A stretch of 18,622 bases of DNA, from assembly GCA_964481825.1 (NCBI GenBank), contig CAYZUE010000020.1, forward strand, positions 1-18,622, written 5' to 3'. The stretch comes from CAYZUE01 sp964481825 (GTDB taxonomy: Archaea > Hydrothermarchaeota > Hydrothermarchaeia > Hydrothermarchaeales > JALUUU01). Shown here piece by piece: positions 1 to 6,695 of this stretch. The notes below the pieces were generated by a model. That model saw nothing but the letters and a program-made list of their open reading frames with translations, searched no databases and was not told where the DNA came from. Made by a program: the position numbers and the translations under genes. Position 1 is the first letter of the stretch. Every line of letters begins with the position of its first letter.

Positions 1-155
1 CGGGGTTCCTGTACGGTCTTCTTGCGGACTATCCTTTAATCCACTGCGGTAGAATCGGCAATAAACTCGCCTCCCTTTGCATAGCAGAGATGGGGGCCAG
101 GGCAGGTCTGCCTACGATAATGGAGCTGGAGGGTTTCATTTCCTTCTTAAGATGA
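1..155 (+). CDS. PfkB-family sugar/nucleoside kinase, C-terminal fragment
   Basis: Reading from base 3, an open frame enters from outside the window and stops with TGA at 153-155, giving 50 residues. The fragment has the C-terminal helix pattern of PfkB (ribokinase/adenosine kinase) proteins: GFLYGLL, then a CGRIGN..AS helix, then EMGARAGLP. In that family these helices follow the catalytic GxGD motif, which lies before the window. The substrate cannot be told from this piece; archaeal relatives phosphorylate nucleosides or ribose. The last 20 bases overlap the convergent AbrB-like gene. Codon use is unlike the rest of the window: about 58% of third positions are G or C by hand count, and the first 120 bases are about 54% G+C. 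Family assignment is fairly sure; function within it is not. Confidence 0.75.
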   Translation, partial: GFLYGLLADYPLIHCGRIGNKLASLCIAEMGARAGLPTIMELEGFISFLR

Positions 156-435
156 TGTCATCCTTCTTAGGCTCGATCTCAGAGCTGAGGATAATCTCTA
201 TCTCATCCCCTTTTCTCCACTTTATTACTCTCACCAAATCCCTTGGTAAAAGGACATAATATTTGCCCTTAGTGGTCCTGTGCAGCTTCATCTTAACATC
301 CTTCAAATTCTTATCTAAAACAAATTTGTAAACTGAATTTTTAATATTCCTCAACGCAAGACATAACTGCCTGTAAGACGCCGTGTTAACACCTCCGACT
401 CTCTTCTTTCCCCTTCCGTCTTGCAGGTCCTCCAT
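136..435 (-). CDS. Small AbrB/SpoVT-like DNA-binding domain protein
   Basis: This reads as about 99 residues from ATG at 435. The frame stays open upstream to 537, but that extension runs through the tRNA-Arg gene and is not credible. The C-terminal half (from about residue 48) has the swapped-hairpin AbrB/MazE signature: a Kxx..GKYYVLLPRDLVRVIKWRKGD stretch followed by a beta-strand EIEIIL. The N-terminal half is basic and not recognised. AbrB-fold proteins are dimeric DNA binders that act as transcription regulators or antitoxins, so a regulatory role is likely, but no target is visible. No toxin gene lies beside it. Its 3' end overlaps the convergent kinase gene by 20 bases. A shorter protein starting at the internal Met just before KLHRTTKG would be the bare AbrB domain. 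Confidence 0.6.
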   Translation of the reverse strand: MEDLQDGRGKKRVGGVNTASYRQLCLALRNIKNSVYKFVLDKNLKDVKMKLHRTTKGKYYVLLPRDLVRVIKWRKGDEIEIILSSEIEPKKDDIILRRK

Positions 436-480
436 TTTTAAGTAATAAGGATTACAATTAATAATAATCAGTTCCCCCAA

Positions 481-552
481 GGACGCGTCAGCTAGCGGAT
501 AGGCTATAGGGCTTCGGACCCTAAAACCCGGGTTCAAATCCCGGCGCGTCCA
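481..552 (+). tRNA. tRNA-Arg (anticodon UCG)
   Basis: The acceptor stem GGACGCG (481-487) pairs with CGCGTCC (545-551), and the discriminator is A at 552. The anticodon stem TAGGG/CCCTA (507-511, 519-523) closes the loop CTTCGGA, giving anticodon TCG, which reads CGA arginine codons. The T arm is CCGGG/CCCGG around a TTCAAAT loop. No CCA is encoded. The gene sits between the divergent AbrB-like gene and the fwd operon. It also marks the point where base composition drops from the richer left edge to the AT-rich remainder. Confidence 0.95.
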
Positions 553-578
553 TTGCTAGATATTTGAAATTCTATAGC

Positions 579-597
579 ATTAGATGAAAGATCTAAT
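579..597. repeat. Inverted repeat next to the fwd promoter
   Basis: A perfect 7-bp inverted repeat, ATTAGAT and ATCTAAT, is separated by GAAAG. Its right arm falls where the BRE would be, directly before the TATA box at 600-608. It could be an operator for the fwd operon, or a weak hairpin behind tRNA-Arg. No regulator is identified. Confidence 0.4.
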
Positions 598-599
598 AG

Positions 600-608
600 T
601 TTATATAA
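600..608 (+). promoter_or_regulatory. TATA box of the fwd operon
   Basis: TTTATATAA is centred about 29 bases before the ATG at 633. This is the archaeal spacing expected if transcription starts at or next to that ATG, giving a leaderless fwd mRNA. Confidence 0.55.
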
Positions 609-632
609 GTTAATATTAACCACATTTTTTTC

Positions 633-1055
633 ATGTTAATTTTTTTCCACAGGAGTATGGATATCGAAGTAAATCTTATAACAGGGCGGACTATATCTCA
701 AGGGGTTGCAATTGAGACTGGTAAAGATAATGAAGGATATAAAGAGGCCACTGGAATATGTGAATTTTGCTCTGATGATCTGAAAAAATTAGGTGCTCAG
801 GAGGGTGACACTGTTAGAATTTCAACTCAAGATGGGGAAGTTTTTGTTAAAGCAAAGGGAACAAGAGAGACTCTTAAAGAAGGATTAATATTTATACCTC
901 TGGGTCCTTGGGCCAATGTTATTACAGGGTTCGATACATCTTCTACAGGCATGCCTACGTTAAAAGGCGTTAAGGCTTCTGTAAGCCTTGCTAAAGATGA
1001 AAAAGTTTTAGGTGTTAAAGAACTTCTTAATAAAATGTATGGTAAAATTAAGTGA
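633..1055 (+). CDS. fwdD: Formylmethanofuran dehydrogenase subunit D (molybdopterin-binding)
   Basis: The 140-residue product matches FwdD/FmdD, the small subunit that forms the C-terminal, pterin-cofactor-binding beta-barrel of the molybdenum or tungsten enzyme. Characteristic parts are NLITGRTISQG near the start, LGAQEGDTVRIST with EVFVKA in the barrel, and GLIFIPLGPWAN followed by TSSTGMPTLKGV. The complex reversibly reduces CO2 onto methanofuran, the first or last C1 step of methanogenesis and related pathways. The start is uncertain. ATG 633 sits at the expected transcription start (leaderless), while ATG 657 matches the usual family N-terminus but has an AGGAG only one base away, too close to work normally. 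It is the first gene of fwdD-A-C and overlaps or abuts fwdA. The catalytic FwdB partner is not in the window. Confidence 0.9.
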   Translation: MLIFFHRSMDIEVNLITGRTISQGVAIETGKDNEGYKEATGICEFCSDDLKKLGAQEGDTVRISTQDGEVFVKAKGTRETLKEGLIFIPLGPWANVITGFDTSSTGMPTLKGVKASVSLAKDEKVLGVKELLNKMYGKIK

Positions 1056-1066
1056 GGTGTTTGTTT

Positions 1067-2764
1067 TTGAGCCTTATACTCAAAAACGGGTTTGTATTTG
1101 ATCCAATAAATGGAATTAAGGGGGACAAATCCACCATTTTTATTGAAGATGGTTTCATCGTTGATGATTTAAAAAATAAAAATGCAAAAGTAGTTGATGT
1201 TTCTAATAAAATAATCATGCCTGGAGGTCTTGAGATTCATTCTCATGTGGCAGGTGGAAAGCCAAATATAGGTAGGGCTTTTAGACCAGAAGATCATGAA
1301 CGATTTGTAATGCCCAAGACAAATATTACCCGATCTGGAAGTGGGTATTCAACACCTTCCACATTTATGACGGGTTATCTATATTCTATGATGGGGTATA
1401 CAACGGTATTTACTCCAGCAATGCCTCCTCTTATGGCCCGCCATACTCATGAAGAACTAAACGATTTACCCATGGTTGATAAGGGCGGATATACTCTCTG
1501 TGATGGTAATTGGTTTATTCTCAAATACTTGAGAGAGGGAGATATCGAAAAGTGTGCTGCATATGTGTCATGGCTTCTCAAAGCTACTAAAGGATTTGCT
1601 ATAAAATTAACTAATCCAGGTGGTACGGAGGCCTGGGCATGGGGTAGGAATTGCCGTAATCTTGATGATGAAGTTCCACATTTTAAAATTACACCAAGAG
1701 AAATTATAGAAGGGATGGTTAAGGTCAATGAGAAGTTGGCTCTTCCACACTCAGTTCATTTACATGCCAACAATCTTGGTAGACCAGGGAATTATACAAC
1801 TACCTTAGATACGCTCAAGGTTCCAAAAGGTATTAAATCTCAACGTCAAAGACAAACTCTTCATATTACCCATATACAATTTAATTCATATGGAGGGGAT
1901 TCATGGAATTCATTGGAATCTAAATCAGACAAAATTGCGAATGCAATTAATAAATTAGATAATATCACCGTTGATACTGGAAATATAATCTTTGGGGATA
2001 CTACTACTATGTCCGCAGACGGGCCATTGGAGTATTATCTTCAATCAATCACGGGGTTAAAGTGGGCGAATCGTAACGTTGAGTTAGAGACGTCACCAGG
2101 TGTAACACCTATGATATACTCTCCAAAAATGGCTACAACCTCGATTCAATGGGCAATTGGTCTAGAGCTGCCTCTATTAATTAAAGATCCATGGAAAGTA
2201 TTTTTAGCTACAGATCATCCAAATGGAGGACCATTTACTAAATATCCCGAGATTATAGCATCTCTTATGTCTTCTAAGTTAAGGAATCAAACTTTATCCG
2301 GGGTTAATAAAGCAGTTAATAAACGAAGCATTCTTCCAACGTTAGAAAGAGAATATGATTTTTATGACGTTGCCATTTTTACTAGGGCAGGCCAAGCAAA
2401 GGCATTAGGACTAGATAAGAACAAAGGGCATCTTGGTGTTGGGGCTCATGCAGATATTGCAGTTTATGATTTAAATCCCGATAAAATCGATCCAAACAAT
2501 GAGCACAAATTGATTAAAGATAAGTTTTCAATGGCATACCTTACAATTAAAGACGGAAAGATAGTAGTACGAGATAGAAAGATTACAAAGGTAATTGATG
2601 GAAGAACCTATTGGATAGATTCAGTCACTCCTAAAAATATTGAGAAAGAGGTATATAAAGACATAGATTACTACTTTAAGAGGTATTATTCAATAAATTT
2701 AGCTAATTATCCTGTATCTGAGGATTACATAACTCGTCCAACAGTTTTAAAAACAAACGCATAA
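1067..2764 (+). CDS. fwdA: Formylmethanofuran dehydrogenase subunit A (amidohydrolase)
   Basis: FwdA is the dinuclear-zinc amidohydrolase subunit that handles formate and formylmethanofuran in the Fwd complex. Counting from TTG 1067, the metal site is present: His58 and His60 in GGLEIHSHVAGG, Lys180 in AIKLTNPGG (the carboxylated lysine in the solved enzyme, where it is 178), histidines in PHSVHLHANN and LHITHIQFNSYGGDSW, and Asp383 in ATDHPNGG. Length, 565 residues, is typical. TTG 1067 is preferred because GAGGTG at 1054-1059 lies 7 bases before it and it yields the usual SLILKNGFVFDP N-terminus. A GTG at 1052, overlapping the fwdD stop, would add five residues without a ribosome binding site. 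It is translated behind fwdD and is followed by fwdC after 14 bases. Identity is secure; the active site looks intact. Confidence 0.95.
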   Translation: MSLILKNGFVFDPINGIKGDKSTIFIEDGFIVDDLKNKNAKVVDVSNKIIMPGGLEIHSHVAGGKPNIGRAFRPEDHERFVMPKTNITRSGSGYSTPSTFMTGYLYSMMGYTTVFTPAMPPLMARHTHEELNDLPMVDKGGYTLCDGNWFILKYLREGDIEKCAAYVSWLLKATKGFAIKLTNPGGTEAWAWGRNCRNLDDEVPHFKITPREIIEGMVKVNEKLALPHSVHLHANNLGRPGNYTTTLDTLKVPKGIKSQRQRQTLHITHIQFNSYGGDSWNSLESKSDKIANAINKLDNITVDTGNIIFGDTTTMSADGPLEYYLQSITGLKWANRNVELETSPGVTPMIYSPKMATTSIQWAIGLELPLLIKDPWKVFLATDHPNGGPFTKYPEIIASLMSSKLRNQTLSGVNKAVNKRSILPTLEREYDFYDVAIFTRAGQAKALGLDKNKGHLGVGAHADIAVYDLNPDKIDPNNEHKLIKDKFSMAYLTIKDGKIVVRDRKITKVIDGRTYWIDSVTPKNIEKEVYKDIDYYFKRYYSINLANYPVSEDYITRPTVLKTNA

Positions 2765-2778
2765 TAAAAGATGATATT

Positions 2779-3564
2779 ATGAAAGAAATAGTTTTAATTC
2801 CTGAAGAACTGCCAAAAATTGGTTTAGAAGCTGATACTATTAGTCCAGACTTTTTTGCTAATAAGAAAATAAAAGAGATCAATAATCTTAGTGTATTCTG
2901 TGGTAATGAAAAATTGACTCTAGGTGATTTTTTTGATATTAAAGGAACTGTTGGTCAAAGAATATCCGATATTAAGATAATAATCCAGGGAGATGTTTCT
3001 CTTGTAAAAAGGATTGGACAAGGTATGAGTGGAGGAGAAATTTTAATTAAAGGTAATGCTGGTATGTATGTTGGGGCCGAAATGAAGGGTGGTACCATTG
3101 TCGTTGAGGGTGATATTGGATCTTTTTCAGGTCAGCGAATGCGGGGAGGACACTTTATTATTAAAGGTAATGCAGGAAATTATCTTGGGGCGTCCTATCG
3201 TGGTGACTGGAGAGGTATGCGGGGAGGTGAAATTACCGTTGACGGTAATGTAGGGAGTGAAACTGGAGAATTTATGGTTGGCGGAAAAATCCATATTAAA
3301 GGAAATTGTGGACCATTTATTGGGATACATATGACTAAAGGATTAATCATAATTGAAGGTGATGCAGACAAACGTGTTGGCGCTCAAATGGTTGGAGGAA
3401 CTATACTTGTAAATGGGAAAACAGAGATGCTTCCAAGCTTCAAGTTAGAAGGCGATGAATCAAATCTGAATATCAATGGAGCCAAATTTAATGGTCCCTT
3501 TTTAAAATTTAAAGGTGACATGGCAGAAATGCACTCTAAAGGAACAGTTTATATTAGAAAATAA
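2779..3564 (+). CDS. fwdC: Formylmethanofuran dehydrogenase subunit C (beta-helix)
   Basis: The 261-residue protein is built of repeated Gly-rich units such as GQGMSGGEILIKGNAG, GAEMKGGTIVVEGDIG, GQRMRGGHFIIKGNAG and GAQMVGGTILVNG. This is the right-handed parallel beta-helix shared by FwdC and the C-terminal domain of glutamate synthase large subunit. An R-G-D-W-R-G-M insertion in the middle (about residues 146-153) is typical of FwdC rather than glutamate synthase. In the Fwd complex the subunit packs between FwdA and FwdB/D and helps enclose the formate tunnel. It is the last gene of the local operon; an oligo-T tract follows about 20 bases after the stop. In many methanogens fwdB comes next, but here it does not. 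The ribosome binding site is weak, so translation may be coupled to fwdA. Confidence 0.93.
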   Translation: MKEIVLIPEELPKIGLEADTISPDFFANKKIKEINNLSVFCGNEKLTLGDFFDIKGTVGQRISDIKIIIQGDVSLVKRIGQGMSGGEILIKGNAGMYVGAEMKGGTIVVEGDIGSFSGQRMRGGHFIIKGNAGNYLGASYRGDWRGMRGGEITVDGNVGSETGEFMVGGKIHIKGNCGPFIGIHMTKGLIIIEGDADKRVGAQMVGGTILVNGKTEMLPSFKLEGDESNLNINGAKFNGPFLKFKGDMAEMHSKGTVYIRK

Positions 3565-3585
3565 GTCTATTTTAAATATAATTTA

Positions 3586-3592
3586 TTTTTTT
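3586..3592 (+). terminator. Oligo-T terminator after fwdC
   Basis: Seven consecutive T on the coding strand lie about 20 bases after the fwdC stop and before the TATA box of the next gene. This fits intrinsic termination by archaeal RNA polymerase, which needs only a T-rich tract. Confidence 0.45.
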
Positions 3593-3631
3593 ACATACCT
3601 TTATAATATTTTATAAATAATACTCTAGAGC

Positions 3632-4618
3632 ATGAAAGTTGGTGTAGATACTGGAGGGGCAGTGTTACTAGGAGATAACGTTGTATGTGATGCCCATGCT
3701 GATCGAAATTATCGTGTAGTTACCCATATCCATGCTGATCATCTAAGGGGACTTAGAAAGAGTATTTCTTCCTGTGATGGTGTTATTATGACATCTGCAA
3801 CAAAAGATATACTCAGCATCCTTAAAGGCCCGTTAATTAATAAAGATACATTTACTCTGGAATATGGGGAATCCTTAAATCTTAATAATGAGGTTATCAC
3901 CTTTTATGATGCTGGACATATCATTGGGTCTACACAGGTTCTCGTTGAGGATGAACAAGGATTAAGATTAGCTTATACAGGAGATTTCAGACTTCCCAAT
4001 GCTGAGGTAATTCCTGCTGACGGTTTGGTTATCGAAGCAACGTATGGAAACCCTTCTCATAATAGGCCTGTTAGAGAAGAAATAGAGGGCGAATTGGTAT
4101 CTCTAGTAAAAGAATGTTTAGAGGATGGAAATCCTGTTGATATTTATGGATATCATGGCAAAATTCAAGAAGCTTTAGCTATACTCAGAAATAGTGGTAT
4201 TACTGTACCTGCAATAATGCCTAATAAGATTCATACTATAACTCAAGTAACAGAACGTCATGGAATGAAGGTGGGGAAGTATTTCGCGTCTGATGAAGAT
4301 GAAGGAATAGAAATTATGCAAAATTCTGGGGAATATATATCTTTACATCATTTTAATACAAAAAGAACATTCGATAATACAAATATTAAAATACTCCTTA
4401 GTGGATGGCATTTTAATAGTTCCATGATTAGACGAAATAGTGGTGAATTTATTATTCCTTTAAGTTCACATTCTGATTTTGATGGGTTAATTAAGTACGT
4501 AAAACAGAGTGATCCGCGTGTTGTCATAACGTATATTTATCGAATTCAAAATGCTGGTTTTCTTTCAAAAGAGATAACAAAACGACTCTTAATTCCAGCT
4601 TTTCCTAGGCAATTTTAG
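3632..4618 (+). CDS. Metallo-beta-lactamase-fold nuclease, mRNA 3'-end processing factor-like
   Basis: The 328-residue protein has the metal-binding motifs of the MBL superfamily: HIHADH at 32-37, His96 in DAGHIIGS, Asp118 in YTGDFR, and a late His280 in SSHSDFDG. Together with EATYGNPS after the GDFR motif this is the CPSF/SNM1-like nuclease branch (COG1236-type). The length fits the short archaeal and bacterial proteins often annotated as putative mRNA 3'-end processing factor or exonuclease. It probably hydrolyses phosphodiester bonds in RNA or DNA with two zinc ions; the actual substrate cannot be read from sequence. No KH domain is present. A TATA-like CTTTATAATA about 29 bases before the ATG and no ribosome binding site suggest a leaderless mRNA, transcribed separately from fwd. 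An 8-bp palindrome, CTCTAGAG, lies just before the start. Confidence 0.82.
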   Translation: MKVGVDTGGAVLLGDNVVCDAHADRNYRVVTHIHADHLRGLRKSISSCDGVIMTSATKDILSILKGPLINKDTFTLEYGESLNLNNEVITFYDAGHIIGSTQVLVEDEQGLRLAYTGDFRLPNAEVIPADGLVIEATYGNPSHNRPVREEIEGELVSLVKECLEDGNPVDIYGYHGKIQEALAILRNSGITVPAIMPNKIHTITQVTERHGMKVGKYFASDEDEGIEIMQNSGEYISLHHFNTKRTFDNTNIKILLSGWHFNSSMIRRNSGEFIIPLSSHSDFDGLIKYVKQSDPRVVITYIYRIQNAGFLSKEITKRLLIPAFPRQF

Positions 4619-4631
4619 TTAATAATAAAAA

Positions 4632-4715
4632 CGCCGAGGGCAGGATTTGAACCTACGTTCTCTAATGAGAACCAGATTTCGAATCTGGCGCCTTACCAGA
4701 CTAGGCTACCTCGGC
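4632..4715 (-). tRNA. tRNA-Ser (anticodon CGA)
   Basis: On the minus strand the acceptor GCCGAGG (4715-4709) pairs with CCTCGGC (4639-4633), and the discriminator is G at 4632, as usual for serine. The anticodon stem CCAGA/TCTGG encloses TTCGAAA, giving anticodon CGA, which reads UCG. A long variable arm (TTCTC/GAGAA type) makes it a class II tRNA. The T arm is GTAGG/CCTGC around TTCAAAT. No CCA is encoded. AT-rich promoter-like sequence lies at about 4743-4752, upstream on that strand. Confidence 0.95.
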
Positions 4716-4801
4716 CACTTAAATGGTTTATTTTTCTGTATCTTAAATTTTATCTGTTAATACTCTTCCCGCCTTGAAAACTTCATTCAGTTCAATAAAT
4801 T

Positions 4802-4935
4802 TGCAAACATTATTAAAAATTTATTATATTGTATAATATATATGTTACAATACATATTTCATGATATATATCATATTTTATATTATAAAAAAAGAGAAAA
4901 TTTACAATATTGTTTGAATAATGCAAACTTTATTA
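4802..4935. repeat. Pair of 14-base near-direct repeats
   Basis: TGCAAACATTATTA (4802-4815) and TGCAAACTTTATTA (4922-4935) differ at one base and are 120 bases apart. The 14-bp palindrome at 4861-4874 lies between them. In such AT-rich DNA chance cannot be excluded, although the shared TGCAAAC core is not purely A and T. Confidence 0.35.
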
Positions 4936-5205
4936 GAAACGAATTGTAATTAATTCTAGATTATTTATCTTTTAAACCCGTAAATAATTAATGAATAGTA
5001 AATCATGTAGTATTAATAGAAAACTCCTTAAAACTAAAATAAGAAAACTTTTTTTTTCAGAAAAACAATTTTATTAGTTATACAAAAATTTTAATATTTT
5101 TTTTTTTTATTCAATATTATAACATCCTCTTCAACATAAATGACCATTTTACACAGATCTACCATTATTTGCACGGCTTTTTAACGAATTAACCTATTTT
5201 TTTAC

Positions 5206-5243
5206 TTTTTAGTCTATCACGGATGTCCGTGGTGGACTAAAAA
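5206..5243. repeat. 38-bp imperfect palindrome centred on TG, candidate recombination site
   Basis: Left half 5206-5223 and right half 5226-5243 are inverted repeats of 18 bases with two mismatches, around the central dinucleotide TG at 5224-5225. The core CACGGA-TG-TCCGTG is perfect. Size, imperfect symmetry and a non-palindromic two-base centre match the general design of large serine recombinase att or crossover sites, and the site lies 18 bases past the stop of a serine recombinase gene. It could instead be an RNA hairpin: as plus-strand RNA the two mismatches become G-U pairs. I saw no second copy in the window. Confidence 0.45.
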
Positions 5244-5252
5244 AATCAAAAA
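5239..5252 (-). terminator. Oligo-T tracts after the recombinase gene
   Basis: On the minus strand, runs of five and seven T (complement of A at 5248-5252 and 5239-5245) follow the recombinase stop by about ten bases. They could end the winged-helix/recombinase transcript. The second run is also the outer arm of the 38-bp palindrome. Confidence 0.4.
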
Positions 5253-5261
5253 TTAATCATA

Positions 5262-6131
5262 TTAAGGCTCTCGTATGACCAAAGGACGATATTTTTGTGT
5301 TGGAACCTTTATTCGACTTACTATCTCAGACTGAACATCATTAAATGTCTCTATATCCACAATAGCAAGATGAGAACTCTTTTTAATAATCCCATTCCAT
5401 CTATTATATCCACAATATAAAGGATTTTTTAATATCTTTGCAATTGTTTCTTTTTGCCAAAATCTTTTATTTTTAGTTTCTACAACTTCTTCGTTTAATT
5501 TGTTAACTAACTCTTTTATCGAAGATCCTGCTAAATAATTACTAAATATCCTTTTTACTATCTCAATTTCTTTTTCATTAATAGTTAATTTTCCATCTCT
5601 ATAATCATATCCATAGGGATGTGCAAATCCAAGGTATGGGCTTCTTTCAGAATCTAGATTCTTGACGGGAGTCTGTGCTTTTTGTTCCATACCAAAATAA
5701 ACTCTTTCACCTATCTGTTCACTTTCAAGTTGTGCAATACGTTGGATTATATCAACAACAAATCTCCCCATAGCTGTACTTGTGTCTAGACTTTCAGTCA
5801 TGCTCACAAATTCTTTATTATTAACTCTTATTAAATCCATCATTTCCATAAAATTTCTTGAATTTCGGTGGATTCGGTCCATTTTCATTACTAATAATAT
5901 ATCCCAAGTTTTTAACTCATTAATCATCTTACTATATGCTGGTCTTTTTATATTTCTTCCAGAATATCCCTCATCAATATATCTCTCTATAATCTTCCAA
6001 TTTCTAGCTTCACAATAACTTTCTAATCTTCTACGTTGTGCATCAAGAGAAAATCCTTCTTTAGCTTGGTCTTCGGTTGAAACCCTAGTATATATTACTA
6101 CTTTTTCTTCTTTCTTTTTTTCTAAGGTCAT
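5262..6131 (-). CDS. Serine recombinase (resolvase plus recombinase domain), short form
   Basis: Residues about 10-150 form a resolvase/invertase catalytic domain: YTRVSTEDQ with nucleophile Ser18, then SLDAQRRRLESYC, DEGYSGRN and LLVMKMDRIHRNSRN. Residues about 165-275 form the 'recombinase' DNA-binding domain of large serine recombinases: GFAHPYGYDY, IVKRIFSNYLAG, ILKNPLYCGYNRW and FNDVQSEIVSRI. The 289-residue protein then stops, without the zinc ribbon and coiled coil usual in phage-type integrases, and no continuation is visible in the following bases. It would catalyse site-specific cutting and rejoining through a phosphoserine link. The start ATG overlaps the end of the winged-helix gene by four bases (ATGA), so the two are co-translated. 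A candidate crossover palindrome lies 18 bases past the stop. Catalytic residues look intact; missing C-terminal parts may alter directionality. Confidence 0.88.
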   Translation of the reverse strand: MTLEKKKEEKVVIYTRVSTEDQAKEGFSLDAQRRRLESYCEARNWKIIERYIDEGYSGRNIKRPAYSKMINELKTWDILLVMKMDRIHRNSRNFMEMMDLIRVNNKEFVSMTESLDTSTAMGRFVVDIIQRIAQLESEQIGERVYFGMEQKAQTPVKNLDSERSPYLGFAHPYGYDYRDGKLTINEKEIEIVKRIFSNYLAGSSIKELVNKLNEEVVETKNKRFWQKETIAKILKNPLYCGYNRWNGIIKKSSHLAIVDIETFNDVQSEIVSRIKVPTQKYRPLVIREP

Positions 6132-6679
6132 TGGCTGCCCCGTACATCATGTAATTTAATTTTATTTGCTTCAATTAACGCTAAGATTTCTTTTTTCAGT
6201 CTTTTACATCTCCTGTCTTTCGGTCTCAATTTTTTTATCAATGAGTGATATCTTCCAGTCAATCTGGCTAATTTACTCAAATCATCCTGAGATAATTTAG
6301 TATCTATTTTATTGTATATCTCATTTACAGACTGTGTATATCTTCGTAACTTTTCTTCAGTTTTTGAAACTTTATTTATGGTAGATTTATTTACCACTAA
6401 TTTTTTCTTCTTCTTTTTAGATTTCTCTTTTAAAATAGTATCAAATTTTTCAACAAGATCTGCTAATTGCAATCCCTTTGAAGTTAATTTTACAAATTTT
6501 ATTCTACCTTTTTTTTTCGTTTTTAAAATTCCATCATTTTCCATATACTTTATTAGGTTAAATGTATGAGCGTATGTAGTTTTTATCTCAATCGATATTT
6601 CAGAAACATATTTTATAGTCCCTTTTGAAAGAGATAATAATAGCAATTTACTTTTTTTTTGGAAAAATATATCATACAT
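6128..6679 (-). CDS. Winged-helix DNA-binding protein, partner of the recombinase
   Basis: The first about 75 of 183 residues have a winged-helix pattern: SKLLLLSLSKGTIKYVSEIS, a recognition-type helix TTYAHTFNLIKYMENDGIL, and a wing KKGRIKFVKLTSKG. This resembles MarR/ArsR-like archaeal regulators. A lysine block (about residues 85-97) links it to a helical, strongly charged C-terminal half that I do not recognise. It overlaps the recombinase gene by ATGA, so both are probably one transcript. The likely roles are autoregulation of the module or an accessory DNA-binding factor in recombination. A TATA box at about 6704-6712, about 29 bases before the ATG, contains one arm of a perfect inverted repeat (6696-6709), which supports self-control. 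Winged-helix assignment is fairly sure; the role is inferred. Confidence 0.72.
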   Translation of the reverse strand: MYDIFFQKKSKLLLLSLSKGTIKYVSEISIEIKTTYAHTFNLIKYMENDGILKTKKKGRIKFVKLTSKGLQLADLVEKFDTILKEKSKKKKKKLVVNKSTINKVSKTEEKLRRYTQSVNEIYNKIDTKLSQDDLSKLARLTGRYHSLIKKLRPKDRRCKRLKKEILALIEANKIKLHDVRGSQ

Positions 6680-6695
6680 ACTCTATTATACATTA

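Larger units (their letters stand above)
4716..5261. other. AT-rich intergenic region with repeats, no gene seen
   Basis: No convincing coding frame or RNA gene is visible over about 545 bases between tRNA-Ser and the recombinase gene. Structure includes a near-direct repeat (TGCAAACATTATTA at 4802-4815 and TGCAAACTTTATTA at 4922-4935), an inverted pair ATTGTA/TACAAT-like around 4828-4851, and a perfect 14-bp palindrome ATGATATATATCAT at 4861-4874. A long imperfect palindrome lies near the right end (listed separately). It may be the flank of an integrated element or decayed sequence. Origin function cannot be claimed. Confidence 0.5.

Noticed and set aside
77..259. Plus-strand 60-codon frame
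   Set aside because: It overlaps both the kinase C-terminus in another frame and the AbrB-like gene, and its protein shows no domain.
436..537. N-terminal extension of the AbrB-like frame
   Set aside because: It runs through the tRNA-Arg gene and ATG 435 gives a sensible protein; the open frame is incidental.
3632..4618. Full beta-CASP/KH archaeal CPSF
   Set aside because: Far shorter than the KH-containing archaeal CPSF proteins; fits the short COG1236-type form instead.
4632..4715. tRNA-Ser as the integration site of the recombinase module
   Set aside because: The tRNA 3' end faces left, away from the module, and no duplicated tRNA 3' fragment was seen to the right.
4861..4874. Replication origin at the 14-bp palindrome
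   Set aside because: No Cdc6/Orc1 gene or recognisable ORB element is present; AT-rich palindromes are common by chance.
5206..5243. Intrinsic hairpin terminator
   Set aside because: On the recombinase strand a T-run precedes the stem and an A-run follows it, the reverse of a hairpin terminator; the simple T-tract before it is a better explanation for termination.
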